Origin: Aulostomus chinensis
Lineage: Eukaryota > Chordata > Actinopteri > Syngnathiformes > Aulostomidae
Assembly (NCBI GenBank): GCA_037954235.1
Contig: JBBMOA010000014.1
Span: 21,182,773 to 21,246,772, forward strand
Length of the DNA: 64,000 nucleotides
Reading direction: 5' to 3'
In this document: in pieces, positions 1-11,939 of the stretch
How the letters are laid out: each line of letters begins with the position of its first letter
Numbering within the stretch: position 1 is the first letter of the stretch
Notes under the pieces: model-generated
Database searches by the model: none
What the model saw: the letters and a program-made list of their open reading frames with translations, nothing else
Told to the model about the DNA's origin: nothing
Program-made: the position numbers and the translations under genes

Positions 1-103
1 TACACAACAGGCTCTTATACTTCAGATGCACACAGAGGGTTAGTGTTTTCCATCGGATAAGAAACACCTGTGGCTGTACATGGCTGTCATAGCCCTCACC
101 CCA

Positions 104-104
<1 letters not shown>

Positions 105-162
<58 letters not shown>
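105..162. repeat. (CA)n microsatellite
   Basis: An uninterrupted CA dinucleotide run of about 29 units. The short plus-strand reading frame across it, which gives a His-Thr polymer, is a by-product of the repeat. Confidence 0.97.
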
Positions 163-166
<4 letters not shown>

Positions 167-1540
167 CTGGGAGCATTTACACTTTATCTGTCAGATGCAT
201 TCTTTGATCCAGATCAACGTGCCTCGGTCAGCTCTGATCAGCAAGTAAAAAAGCTGTGTGGTCGGCCAACCCATCCAAAACAAGATGAACCGGGACATCT
301 GCATTTGTTGTGAGGGAGTTGATCTCATTTGAATGTGCTGGGAGGCAGCGTCGGGTACACTTCTACTTGTGGCATTGCAGCCAGCTAGCAAAAATAGCTC
401 TTAATTTGCTAGCTGGCTAAACTTAGCTCACCGCTAACTTTGGGGCCAACATCAGTGTTGTGCTTTGGAATGTCACCACTCGCTGGAGTGGACACTGTCC
501 TCCTCCCTCTCTGACTTCATATTAAACATCCACGCCAGTTTGAAGACAGGATGTGGAAGTCATAACGTGTTCAGAAACATAAAACAGTTGTAAGCAAGGC
601 GTGACATTACAATGTGGTATTGATGTGTCTTTCATAATGAATCCATCTTTTTTAAACTTTCTTTTTCCTTTGACAACATGAACAGAGGTTCTGTCATCGC
701 AGCAATGGAGGACCAGCAGATTACTGGCCACGCCCACTCAACAGGATGAAACGAAAGCGTTAAGAAACAAGTGGATTTCAAAAAGACCGGCGGTAGAAAT
801 CTTGTACCACAGTAATATTCGGTCTCCTTCCAGCACAGTTGAACAAGCTGTGTTTGCATCTCTGTGAGCTGGCGTCCCACTGACATGTGAGCAGGGGATC
901 AAGAACTCAAAGAAACATCACAAACATAATTGTTCCTCCCTGCCAAAACCTTTACTGTAAAAATCAGGCCTCCAGATTTCACGACTTCACGATTGCTCAT
1001 AGGTTGAGTACCTGTTTGGTGTGCTTGGAGAACTCCCTGCATGGCATCATGACATCATAATCTCTCAAATGTCAGATTAAATCAAAATGACCACGACATC
1101 TCTGGACAGTCTTGGTTGCACAGAAAACTCAGAAACCAAATTCATTGATACTCTAAAGCCACAGAGTCTCAAAGCAGAAGTCTAGACCCCTCAAAGCACT
1201 GACTGCATCATGCACCGTGATCACATCAACTCTTTCTCCTGGCTCTGTATACGACAGAGAAATTGATCGGAAGAGAAGTAAGTTTGTGGAGTTGATGAAT
1301 CCACATGTGGAGTGTAACCGCCTGAACAAGGGAGCTGATGTCACGGTTGATTCTTGGTGAGAAAGACTCAATACTCAACAAACAGACTGAAACCACGAAC
1401 ACAAAGGAGAGGGCCAACCCAAAATAAAGACATTCAGAATGGGATCAAACTGTGTCAGGGGGACATTCCAAACATCAGGGTGTCAAATTTGATGTTGTTA
1501 GCATGATGTCAAATAGCTCCTTGGATGATCTTCAACTGTC
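163..1540. other. Non-coding stretch, nothing recognised
   Basis: Only short frames without family motifs are present on either strand. I see no splice-flanked exon, RNA gene or clear repeat here. Confidence 0.5.
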
Positions 1541-1742
1541 TTAAGCCCTATTCAGATGGGACGAGTTCCATATGGGGTTAAATAATTTTACCTGAGGATT
1601 TCTGTAATATAAATGGCCAATTTGCACGGGACAAGAAATCTCAACAACTTTATCAGACATGGGAGGAGAAAGATTGTTTACGCCCTGATGTCACTGTCTC
1701 ATCACGCTACATTGCTTCCTTTACATTCTCCCTGCATCCAAC

Positions 1743-2222
1743 ATGGCGCTGAACAGGAGAAAACGTGCAAAGGCTAGAAAGTGGTCAAGAGAGGAAACTC
1801 TATTTCATAGCTGCGTGGAGAGAATGGCACCTTCCAAGAGTGTTTGACAGAATGGTTCATAGCCACACCGTATGGGAAGAAGTGTATTAGAAGTGTTAAA
1901 TAGGAAATATCCAAAAGTCGGTGAAGATTTCGGTGACTGGTTGAAGCTAAAAGAAAGTATTGAGTACCTGAAAAAGAAGTATAGGGGCTGCATTAACCGA
2001 CGCACTGGCTCAGATCCCATGAAGTCACCTTATTTTGGTGAAATGGATGCTGTATTGGGTAAAAATAAGTTAATTATTTGATTAGTTAATTTCTGTGGTC
2101 AACAGTCAGCTTCCAGTGCAATGCTATGACCAAACTCTTCTCTTTAGGGTGCCAACCAATGACAAACCTGGGCAAAAACCACAAGGATAACAGAGGCACA
2201 GAGGACGAGTCTGAATCGGAGG
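1743..2222 (+). pseudogene. Harbinger-associated Myb/SANT-like DNA-binding protein, broken
   Basis: An ATG at 1743 opens a basic start followed by KWSREET, the usual beginning of the trihelix/Myb-like domain in Harbinger partner proteins. The expected continuation (WREWHLP, then HTVWEEV) lies in another frame at about 1803-1885. The original frame resumes from 1872 with LNRKYPKVG, LKKKYRG and FGEMDAVLG, the typical end of this domain. A donor at 2058/2059 and an acceptor at 2147/2148 join in phase to a short acidic segment (EDESESE) that ends at a GTAAGC donor at 2223. This intron position and acidic linker fit the family. At least two frameshifts or in-frame stops (TGA at 1845, TAG at 1860) disable it. 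In intact elements this protein recruits the transposase to the transposon ends; that role is family knowledge, not shown here. Confidence 0.7.
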
Positions 2223-2567
2223 GTAAGCCCAGGTTATTAGGGCCTCCGGGGCGAAGACCCTATTAAGTTTGCTTGGCAGAGCAACACAGTAAAACCTAAA
2301 AAACACACACTAAACAGTATCACAGCCCAAAAAAAACATACAGGGGTGCTCATTTTAACTGATACTGCTGGTATTCATAACTTAACCCAAGTCACAGGAC
2401 TTATGAAACTACCTAATGACTACATTCAGTATCAGCTTTTAAAATTGGTCTCACATTTATAAACAAGTGTTCATGGTTCCACTTGTTAAGGCATGCATGA
2501 AAATACATGGTCATGAGCAGATTTTTGCTGCTCTTCAGAAAAATGGACCAAGTACAGATATGGAATT

Positions 2568-2677
2568 TCTGGGTAAGGCTTCATAAGAGTCTCAGACAAA
2601 CTGTAGGCAGAATCAGCCACAATCTGGGTAAGGCTTCATAAGAGTCTCAGACAAACTGTAGGCAGAATCAGCCACAA
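2568..2677. repeat. Exact 55-bp tandem duplication
   Basis: The block beginning TCTGGGTAAGGCTTCATAAG is repeated head to tail with a 55-base period and no mismatch seen by eye. It sits between the two Harbinger ORF remnants and so arose after or during decay of the element. Confidence 0.93.
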
Positions 2678-3355
2678 TCAAAACTAATCATCCTCTTCAG
2701 ATTTGTGAAAAATGTTCCATTCTCCAGCTTTTTGTAAAGGAAGAAACACTCAAAACCAAGAGAATTACAGCATTTCCCTGGCCAGCCAAAGTCAAAATCA
2801 AAAATCGAAGTCGGTATATGTGTGCCATCGAGGGCACCTCCACACATCGGGGATCCAGATTTTCTTTCAAGGCCATCAATGATGGCCTGCATTATTTCTT
2901 GGCTTTGTGACATATTTTTTCTTAATCAGGCAAAGTGCCTTGCACACCTCCCAAAATATGTCGCATGCTGTATTGATGCCGACTCCAAATAAATTGGCAA
3001 CATCATGAAATTCAACATTGCTTGCCAATTTATAAAGAGTAATTCCAACCTTTTGTCCAGAGGTACAGGACTCCTCATCACAGTGCTTTGCAGGTGTATG
3101 GGGGGGGGGGGGGGGGTCATGGCTCAGGTGATAAAAAGCTGTTTTTGGCACCCTGGAATTAAGGTACCATCCATCATCATCAAAATATGTTTCCCAGAAA
3201 TATGTGCTTCTCAAGATTCTGTAGGATGTTGGTGGGGCAGGGCATAAAGCATCAGCTGAAGAAGAAGAAGAAGAAGAATTAGCCTGACGTGGAACACTGC
3301 CCATAATCAGCACCGCGCGCACACTGCTATTGTTTAAAAAAACAAACAACAACAA
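2668..3355 (-). pseudogene. PIF/Harbinger transposase remnant
   Basis: The minus strand encodes, in two frames, a recognisable Harbinger transposase. The N-terminal part (3355-2876) contains VGITLYKLAS and the helix-turn-helix-like NLFGVGINTACDIFWEVCKA. After a frameshift the second part (2913-2668) contains MCGGALDGTHIP, the hallmark GxxDGTHI block carrying the first catalytic Asp of the DDE triad. The later catalytic D and E are not identifiable, and the remaining C-terminal half is missing or degraded. A run of 14 Gs at about 3101-3114 (prolines in the minus frame) probably adds length instability. Intact enzymes cut and paste the element; this copy cannot encode a full protein. Confidence 0.8.
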
Positions 3356-3484
3356 AAGTGTTTATATTAACTCAAACAACCAGAAGTTTCCTGCCTCTGA
3401 GAAGTGGTTGAGACCTCTTGAGCTTTTCCATTGATCTTCTTCAGTCTATGGGTCCATGACGTAGGCCTATGGCAAATCCCGGAA

Positions 3485-5908
3485 CATTTTTGTTACCCAC
3501 AAAAATTGAGTGATTCGTCAAGCGTCTCCATGCGCGTAAAAGTGCATGGACGTAAAACAGGATGAGATGGGATGTGACATACTTACTTACAGAGGGTCGC
3601 ATTTGCGTGGGGTTAATATTACAGTGCCTGCAGTCATTTTTCTGGACTGTTTAACAGAAGGTAAAAGTGTCCATACATTTTACTGACATACTCCGTTTTG
3701 TTTACTGACATGGCGCTTTCAGACGGGACGAAGTTACCTGGTAATTATATCTTCACCCCGTGTTCCCACGTCAAACTAATCCTGGCTTTACTGTCAGGAG
3801 AAATGACAAAGTATCTGATGGGAATATTGGAATCATCCACTTACACCAGATACTGCTTTTCATTGAAGAGGACACGGTAACCTGGTATCTGAGCTTCCCT
3901 CCACTGTGACCCCAGCTGAGGTCTGGTTCCCCGGGTGACCTGATGGTGTCCCCGTCCTGTTCAATACCACCTCCATGCTCACCAGCATCATGGCCTCTGC
4001 CGAACCAGAGCCTTGGACACTGAGGTTGAGCCCTGTTATCTCTGCTAAACAAGAACGCTGTCTTCTCAATACTATACCACAATCCTAGGAATACATGCAC
4101 GGGAGGTAACCTGAGTAAATCTCACCCTTCAGTTCGTGCTGCACGCCACCAGACTTTGGATTAGTTTTGCAGTTTTTTTTCTCCCAAATTCTAATGGTTT
4201 TGACCAACTTCCAGGAACAAAACCTGTGACAGTGTCCTCAGTCTCCTGCGTTCAGGGACTCACAAGATTTCCTATAATTTTTCAGTTTATCTCCACAAAT
4301 GATGGAGCTTCTCCATGTGACGACGGACTGTTTTCTCATTTGTTGGTGTAACGCTTCTCTGTGTTTTGTAAATCAGATTTTAAGATGCGACCCTAAAAGC
4401 AGGATTTGTGACATCATAAATGTTTTGGAAGCTGATGTGTCAGCAAAGCACTGGCATGGACTTGGAAATGAAAAAGAAGAGAACAGAATCCAGCAACACA
4501 CGCAAATGTAAGAAAGGGATCTTTTCTTGAAGCTCAGCTTTAATTGTCTCTACATGCAGCGATGACCCTCGCAGGGCAGTGATAAAGTGTTCTTCACTTC
4601 CACTGAAATTCAGTCCTCCAAATAAATACTGAAAGTCGGAGTATTCCCCTCCCTCTTCTTCTCCCAGTACCACTGTGTACCGCATCTCCAGTTCTCAGTG
4701 ATTTTGTTATGTAACCCTCCCTACAGCTGTTACCCAGTCAACCTCAGACACATAAAACCATTTGGCACACGGTACATTTTCAGACTAAATGCTTCAGATC
4801 AGATCACACACACAAGCACATGGTGACTTCTGGAGCCCGAAGAACTCTCACCCAAGACGCAATCACGGCCCGCCTGCTGGGTTCACAACACTCAGGGTTT
4901 CTGGGTGAAATATTAGCTTAGAGAAACAGACAGAGACAGGAAGTAAGGTGAGAGGGGACAGATATACAGGTGAGAACGTTTCAAAATAAAACAGGAAGTG
5001 AGGCTCTGATCTGCAACACCAGCAAAGAACAAAGCAAAGATCAAACCAGAGCACATTTGGGTCTACAAACACACACATTGTGAATGACAACCGTCACTTT
5101 GATGTGGAACAGCTCTGCAGCTCTGTGATTCGATGATTCAAATTCATTGATCTGACAGCTCAATCTCTTTGGCCCCAGCCACACGTGACCATGAACATGT
5201 TGGTAAATTCACCACATAAATGAAATCATCAAACAGGCAATAATGATGTGGCTCCTTTAACATCAAAGAGTGAGTGAAGGGCTCACACGTGGAAGTCGCC
5301 GATGTTGGACACGTGCAGTGTTTAAAAAAGACATTCTACCGTGAAGAGACCTCTGCTTACTGCATAATACATAGTAATACATCATCTGTTTGTCTCTAGA
5401 TATTTTAGGTGTGTGTGTGTGTGTGTGTGTGCGCGTGTGTGTGTCTTTATAATGGGCTATTATACTTATTGTTACTCAAATTACTCCCAATAATGTTGTC
5501 CTGGCTTTAAAGGGAGCAAAGAACACGCAAGCCTGACAAGGACACAACAAAGTTTGAACCAGAACTGAAGCTCACGCCGCTCCTGGCAGCGAGGAGCCGG
5601 TTGATCAGCAACAGAATGGTGCAGGAATGAGCCTGAGAACCAAATAAGTCAGAATTGTTCCAGTCCAGTTCCTTTATCTCAAAGTCTTTGTATTTAAGGT
5701 CTTTTTAAGGTTTTTTGCAAGGGTATAAATATGTCAGTGAATACCACACACACACAATACCAGTGATTTTGACACTTTTGAGAGGCTTAAAATAATAGAA
5801 ATTAATGTTCATGGTGAAGATGAAATATCTCATTGGTTTTTGTGGTCAAGAGACCCCATACTGATGCTAAATTCTGGGTTGGCTGACAAAAATCTGCTTT
5901 TCTTGCAG
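3485..5908. other. Non-coding stretch, low information
   Basis: No convincing coding exon or RNA gene was seen. A GT tract lies at about 5408-5445. The stretch from about 3715 to 3790 begins with the same 14-base motif as the Harbinger left flank and may be a small non-autonomous relative, but I cannot define its ends. Confidence 0.4.
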
Positions 5909-5969
5909 GACACTATCACAGCTGCACCTACAGGAGGGAACTATGACGCTAAGAATGACGCCAGTGAAG
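5909..5969 (+). other. Exon-like segment with good splice signals, unassigned
   Basis: A pyrimidine-rich acceptor (TGCTTTTCTTGCAG, ending 5908) precedes 61 bases that read DTITAAPTGGNYDAKNDASE, followed directly by a GTAAAT donor. Reading on past the donor hits TAA at once, as expected at an exon edge. No partner exon was found within several kilobases and I do not recognise the peptide. It could be an orphan exon of a gene or lncRNA, or a chance combination of splice motifs. Confidence 0.25.
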
Positions 5970-6520
5970 GTAAATAACCTGTAGATTGGTGACACCACCC
6001 TGAAGTCCTGTAGCACTTTGCAGTACCCCTTTGTGGTGCCCTACTACAGTTTTTTGCAGCCTGTGCTCATCAGAGGTGGGAAGAGACTGTGGTGCACTGC
6101 TGCTTTCCAGCACTGAGAACAGCATCTTTCATGGCTGGAGCATGTTGTGCTGATGCCACTGCCACGGGCTGCACGCTATCGCTGTCTTCATTTAGTTGTT
6201 TTGCTTTTTACTTCTCTCCCTGTCTATGACCACAACCATTAGTGGTTGGTGTGATGGAAATGCCAGGTCCTTGATGAAAGTGCAGTGCCGTGACGACAGT
6301 TGCAGTCGGGCTGAGGCCTGCATTTCTGATCCCACTATTTTGGTTTTTCTTTCAGGCTGATGGACCTTGAGCAGGGTGAGAATGATCACCTGTGCAAAAG
6401 AGCCTGGAGTCCAGAGTGACCTGCAACTGTTGCTTTTATGCTTAAAATGCATATTCAATCATATCATCTTTATTCATAAGGAACTTTATTGTCAAGAGTT
6501 TGTAGTTTATACATCATGAT

Positions 6521-6551
<31 letters not shown>

Positions 6552-7483
6552 AAATGTTATCCGTGCATTCTTACAAGTGAATATCAGCACTGATACATCA
6601 CACACTTCCACATAATCCCATCATCCTCCAAATCCAGATTAAGTGCCAACACCTTCACACTGCAACCTGCCACTGTATGTCAGCACTCAGTGGGTTGCGG
6701 GTTCCCCTCCTTTTCCAGAAGCCTCCAAACAGAAGGTACCAGAGTTTGGACCCGTACCCAGAACCACTGTTCTGACACAGAGAGCAGAGTGATCAACATT
6801 TTGGGAAGCAACATGGCAAAAGCTGAGCTTCGGTCAGGCTGAACTGTTCTCTGCATGTCTGTGGACAGACACTTGGCCGCATGGCTGGCAGGCTCTCTGT
6901 CTCTCTGGCTTACAGTCTTGGCATCAGACGCTTGATACCCTGCATTCCACCACACCACTTTTCATTTAGACTCACAAAAAACATCAGCTAAATCCTACAA
7001 GACCACTTCCTAGTGCTGGATCAGGGTATGACCTGTAAAATGATACACCAATTTAGAGGGAGATTTTCCATTTCTGATCCATGTAGCCCCGGTGTCCCTG
7101 GCTTTGATGCCTCATGCTAACATAGCATTAAAACATATACTAGGATGAGTGATGTGCTTCATACCAGCACTTTAGCAGCGTTGGTATGCAACTGAAGCTC
7201 TCTGCAAAGACGTAAGAGGAAGTTCTTCTATCGTTGGTGGAGATCAGCAGGTTAGCAGGAAGAGCTGTATGAAGCTAAAGCAGAAGAGCTTGCTGACTCC
7301 CTCAGGAGCCGGCAAAAAAACTTCTGAATTTTTATACTTATATTTTCACTCACAGTTTGTTTTGACTGTGAATTCACAGAAAAAATATTCCAAATATGTA
7401 GATAATGTTTACGTAAATGCAAAGACGTGCAAACTAAGTACTTCAACTCAAATTTATTCATTCTTTTTGATTTAGAAAGTGGG
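5970..7483. other. Non-coding stretch with a GT tract
   Basis: A (GT)n run lies at about 6523-6551. No coding feature is supported on either strand. Confidence 0.45.
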
Positions 7484-7905
7484 ATGCCCGGTGGAGCAGT
7501 GGTCCTCGCTGTGGCCCCCCAGAGAGAAGGTTGTTGATGGAGCCCCGGCTGGAGCACGGGGTCTTTCTGGGTGAGTCTCCATGTTCTCCCTGTTCCTGCT
7601 GGGTTCTCTCTGGTACTCCAGCTTCCTCCACAGTCCAAAGACATCAAGAGGGACCAGGTTAATCCAGACTCTAAATTGACCGTAGGCGTGGCTGGGAGAG
7701 CCAATGGTTGTCTGTCTCTATGTGTTGGCCCTGCCATGGACTGGTGACCTGTCCAGGGGAAAGGCTGCTGGGATAGGCTCCACCCCCACCACCCTCAACA
7801 GGAGAAGAGGGAGAAGAGGGAGGGATGATGGATGGATGGATGGATGATGGATGGATGGATGGATGGATGGATAGATAGATTGATGGATAGATGATGGAGG
7901 GATGG
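7484..7905 (+). repeat. Dispersed repeat with GGAT tail, copy 1
   Basis: The sequence begins with GGTGGAGCAGTGGTCCTC, continues through the block CACAGTCCAAAGACATCAAG, and ends in an impure (GGAT)n tail from about 7825. This arrangement is a very common teleost interspersed repeat. Copy 2 at 9483 is nearly identical over about 330 bases in the same orientation, but the flanking sequence of the two differs. I do not assign a family name. Frames across it are not genes. Confidence 0.85.
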
Positions 7906-9482
7906 ATAGTCTGTCCAACAAATACATCCTTGTTTTCTTTCCTGGAAGTCTTCCATGCTCAGAGGAGACACTCTGCCTCCTGTATTCACTGCAAGGATGT
8001 CCAGTGTCGACCAGATGTCAGTTTTCACACATATTTCCGTCAGATTCATTCTGATACGGTGCTCAAACTCTTGTGTGGACTGAAATCCTGTTAGTTTGAA
8101 TGCGTTCAATCTCTTAAGTGACACCTGTAGAGGCTTCCTCCACATCCCTGCTGATGGCAGGAGCTACAGGTTAGTGGAGGGAATATTTGGCTAACTAACA
8201 TTTCTGGTGAAATATTTTTCCCCAACTTGTCTGATCATCTAACTGCATTTTTCTCGCCTCATCTGACTTGTTTTCATTGTGTCATCCTCTTTGGCACATT
8301 CCCAGATGTTGACTTGACAGAAAATTGCATTGCTAGAGATTCTCATGATCCACTCAGGTATGCAGATGTAAAAAAACAGGCAGTTGTGCAAATGTTCATC
8401 ATAAACAGATGGGGGTAGAATAAACACATCTATCCATCACATTGCTCTGTTCTCACTCATAATTCTTCATTAACTGTAAATAGTTTAGCACAGAACAGCA
8501 GTTGATAGTTCTGTTCTCCCAAACAGGTGATTATTGTGGAACTCGAGAAGATTGATTGAGGCGATGGAAAGGATAATGATAATTGGGTTAATCTCAGCCT
8601 GCGCATCATCCATCATCGGTTGTCTCTCCTCCAACAACTCAGCCAAGCACTACAGCAAAAGCTTAAAAGTGCACATTTACAAATGAAATGGTTCTTCTCA
8701 GCAGGAGTTGATACAGAACTGATTCAAACCATGAAACTGTTGAAAGCGATTTGAGAGGAATGTGTCCTTCCACATCGTTTTGCAGAGATGAGCGGCCCAT
8801 GGATATGAAGTACATGTTACTTTCTACAGCAGACATTACGGATCCCGGCTTGATGAATGCAGAAGCAGCTGGGATGACTTTGACTAATGTGTACGAAATA
8901 TGGAGGGCATTAAAGAAAGGCTTCAAGACAGATTCTCAGATGTTCTCCCACTTAGCTGTTAATAATGACATTTTAGAATCCAACATTTCTTATCGGGGAC
9001 ACTTTGGAGAACAGGCCATTCTGGGAGTGCAGAATATTGTTTCAAAGATGATTTACTTGGACGGATTGTCTCCCCTCTGTGGTTCCTGCAAAGCTCTCTG
9101 ACAGCACTGACCTGAATGTTGATGGTAACCTGTTCTTGTTCGAACTCTCAGAAGTGAAAGCATCAGAGGTGTTTTCCTGTACACAGAGTGAGTAAAACCA
9201 CTTCCTCTGTGCTGCACTTCACATCTGCATGCAAACAAGCTTAGCCTACCAGAAACAACACGTGTGTGTGTTTGAAATCTGTTTTTCTGTATGTATTCTG
9301 TTTTATGTTGCAGCCAACCAACATGCTCACCAACAAAACCCAGAAAATTGCAGGCTTTATCTCAGAAGATCTGCTGCGATGTGCATGGCGGCACCTGTGA
9401 GCGCACTGACGTGCAGCTCCTACAGTCTAATGTGTCATGACAGCACCGACAGAGGCCTTGATTTGATGAGGTTGTGACTTGT
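7906..9482. other. Non-coding stretch, nothing assigned
   Basis: The longest open frame (8751-9101, 116 codons) has no recognisable motif and no supporting splice or codon pattern. No other feature is supported. Confidence 0.4.
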
Positions 9483-9855
9483 GCAGGTGGAGCAGTGGTC
9501 CTCACTGTGGCCCCCCAGCAAGAAGGTTGTGGGTGGAGCCCCGGCTGCAGCACGGGGTCTTTCTGGGTGAGTCTCCATGTTCACTCTGATCCTGCTGGGT
9601 TCTCTCTGGTACTCCAGCTTCCTCCACAGTCCAAAGACATCAAGAGGGACCAGGTTAATCCAGACTCTAAATTGACCGTAGGCGTGGCTGGGAGAGCCAA
9701 TGGTTGTCTGTCTCTATGTGTTGGCCCTGCCATGGACTGGTGACCTGTCCAGGGTGAAGGCTGCTGGGATAGGCTCCACCCCCACCACCCTGAACAGGGA
9801 AAGAGGGAGAACATGGATGGATGGATGATGGATGGATGGATGGATGGATGGATGA
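9483..9855 (+). repeat. Dispersed repeat with GGAT tail, copy 2
   Basis: This is the second copy of the repeat at 7484. It shares the block TAAATTGACCGTAGGCGTGG and the end AGGCTCCACCCCCACCACCC, followed by (GGAT)n to about 9855. The two copies share the same internal structure, which suggests a common recent source copy. Confidence 0.85.
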
Positions 9856-10617
9856 CTCCTGCATATATTCTAAAATCAGCAGTGTGATGGTTTCATAAAC
9901 ACTCAGTCCTAATTATAATTCCCATGATAGGAAGTGCAGAGTGAATTTAAATCACAGAGACGGTCGCATGAAAATATAATTTTAATTTTCATTCCCTGTC
10001 ATAGAATGTCCCCTCATTTGCAGGTGTAACATGCTGGCCTTCAGAAACCAGATCCTGCTACTGTACATGTATTACTGTGCATGCACCAGTCCTGTATTTT
10101 AAAATCCCGTTCATTGTTAAAGGCATAGTTACGATTGTTTGAGGTGAGCTTGTATGTGGTAGTTATCCAGGGTTGCTGCAGACATTTTATTTAACTTGTG
10201 GAACCAAATCACTCTGCAGTAGTTCAAAACATAAAGTACATTTCTATACTTCCAGGGAAGCTGGTCCAGGGCAGCTCCACCACTGGAGCAATCATGTTCA
10301 TACTGGAAAAAGCCAGGCAGGCTCAGAAGACCACCAGGAACAGAGTCCAGATGGGGCCAACCAGCTGCCTGGACCTGGGGAGTTGTAAAGCTGATGTTAT
10401 GCTGATTGACAGTAACACGTAAACATTTAGTATTTAGTTTATCACCTTACCTGGGATGATGTTCTAGTCCGAAGAGGAACAAGAGACCGCCGCCACAGCG
10501 AGCATCACCGGATGGCAGGCCAGCAGCATGTCCATGTAGCTTAGCTTCTTAGCCACAGTGGTTAGCTGTTGGTGTTGGTAGCATGGATGTAGCCTTGAGC
10601 AAGTCAGGGTTAGCTGT
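9856..10617. other. Non-coding stretch, nothing recognised
   Basis: No supported gene. Overlapping short frames around 10173-10422 lack family motifs. Confidence 0.4.
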
Positions 10618-10668
10618 GCTCTTTGCTGTGAGGCGACAGTGCTAACCACTGCACCGCCGTGCCAGTTT
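10618..10668 (-). repeat. Solo head fragment of the same dispersed repeat class
   Basis: Read on the minus strand this gives GGCACGGCGGTGCAGTGGTT followed by AGCACTGTCGCCTCACAGC, the usual head of the teleost repeat class whose bodies lie at 7484 and 9483. No body or GGAT tail follows, so it is a fragment in the opposite orientation. Confidence 0.6.
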
Positions 10669-10695
10669 GGACAGACTATGATATTAGATGTTTTT

Positions 10696-11939
10696 AAAAG
10701 TAGCACAAGTAAAGGGTGGGGGTTCCTTTAGCTACCTCCCGTACTCTTCAAATTAAAAAATTAGCTGATTTTCCTCCAAATGAAATGGACCCGGGTTTCT
10801 CGATTTTGGGCAGAGAAAGGGTTAATAACAATAGACGACTTATTTGATGGCAAGGTCCTAAAATCTTTTAAACAATGACAAGACCGACATGCCCGGAAGA
10901 TTTCTGTCAGTATTTGCAGATACGGGACTATGTCAGGTCCAGGGTGGAGGGGGAGTACCTGAGGCGACTCCCTTCCTGTGTGGAAACATGTTTAATTCAA
11001 ATCATCAAGGAGAAAAATAAGGTAGAAGTGGTATCGAAGATGCACGATTTTATACGAGCACAATTATTGGCCAACTCTCTTGATAGAAAGGGTAAATGGG
11101 AGTTGGAAGCAAACATTAGCATTGAAGATGAGGAGTGGATGAAGATTTGTGAAAACTGCCATTAAACTACAAATAGCCCCACGTGGAAGGAATTCAGATG
11201 GAAAGTGACTATGAGATTTTTTAGGACTCCCACTATCACATGCAATTTTGATGAAAGTGATTCAAGCCTGTGCTGGAGAAATTGTGATGGTGTAGGAGAC
11301 CACACGTTTTTTGGGATTGCCCCATTCTAAAGCCTTTCTGGCTGAGGGCTGTGGGAGAAATCCAAACAGCACTAAAATGTGCCTTACAACTGGGAATGGT
11401 TCAGTGTTTAATGGGGGAACCCCCGAAGGAGGGTCTCTGCAACGAGTATGTGAAGTTAATATGAATTCTATGATGAGTGGCTAGAAAAATGATTGCGAAA
11501 CAATGGCTCAAAGCGCAACCCCCTACACTTGTACAATGGCAAGAGGGTCTGAATACACGGCATGGAAAAAATGACAGCTCAACTACACCTGAAAAACGAA
11601 CAGTTCAGCAAACTCTGGGCCCAGTAACTGATTATATTGGCTGGAGCATGTGCTGTCTAGTTAGAATAATGCAGCTCTCCGCATATTATCTTATCTATTT
11701 ATTCATTTATTTTTCATTTATTATTGCTATTTTTTTCTATGTGAATATTTTTTGTAATTGCAGAATGTCATTTTTTTATATATATTTTCTTTGTGGGATG
11801 TACAGACTGATTGATTGCTGTGAAAGTATGACCAAGCTTGTTTGTAAAACGTTCTGTTTTACTCGTGCAAAACCAAAATGTGTACTGACTTCTCCCAACT
11901 ATCTATTAAAAAGTTCAAGAAAAAAAAGTAGCACAAGTA
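10696..11939 (+). mobile_element. 5'-truncated L1-like LINE with 16-bp target-site duplication
   Basis: The 16-base sequence AAAAGTAGCACAAGTA occurs exactly at 10696-10711 and again at 11924-11939. Between them lies the 3' end of an L1-type retrotransposon: FWAEKGLITIDDLFDGKVLK (about 10801-10870, one frame), then after a frameshift FCQYLQIRDYVRSR and DEEWMKICENCH (10875-11165). An AT-rich 3' UTR follows, ending in an A-rich tail joined to the second duplication. Severe 5' truncation plus long exact target duplications is the signature of target-primed reverse transcription. The coding remnant has several frameshifts and stops, so it is dead. The later frame at 11477-12073 is mostly UTR and runs past the element boundary. 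Confidence 0.9.

Larger units (their letters stand above)
1545..3480. mobile_element. Decayed PIF/Harbinger DNA transposon
   Basis: Two diverged open-frame remnants point towards each other: a Myb/SANT-like DNA-binding protein on the plus strand (from 1743) and a Harbinger-type DDE transposase on the minus strand (ending near 2668). These two genes are the standard cargo of vertebrate PIF/Harbinger elements. Both are broken by frameshifts or stops, so the element looks inactive. Clean terminal inverted repeats and a 3-bp target duplication were not found. A 14-base motif TTCAGAYGGGACGA occurs at 1551 and again at 3718, but in direct rather than inverted orientation. The outer limits given are therefore approximate. 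Confidence 0.75.

Noticed and set aside
8751..9101. 116-codon plus-strand frame as a possible gene
   Set aside because: No recognised motif, no splice support and ordinary composition; a chance frame of this length is expected in 64 kb.
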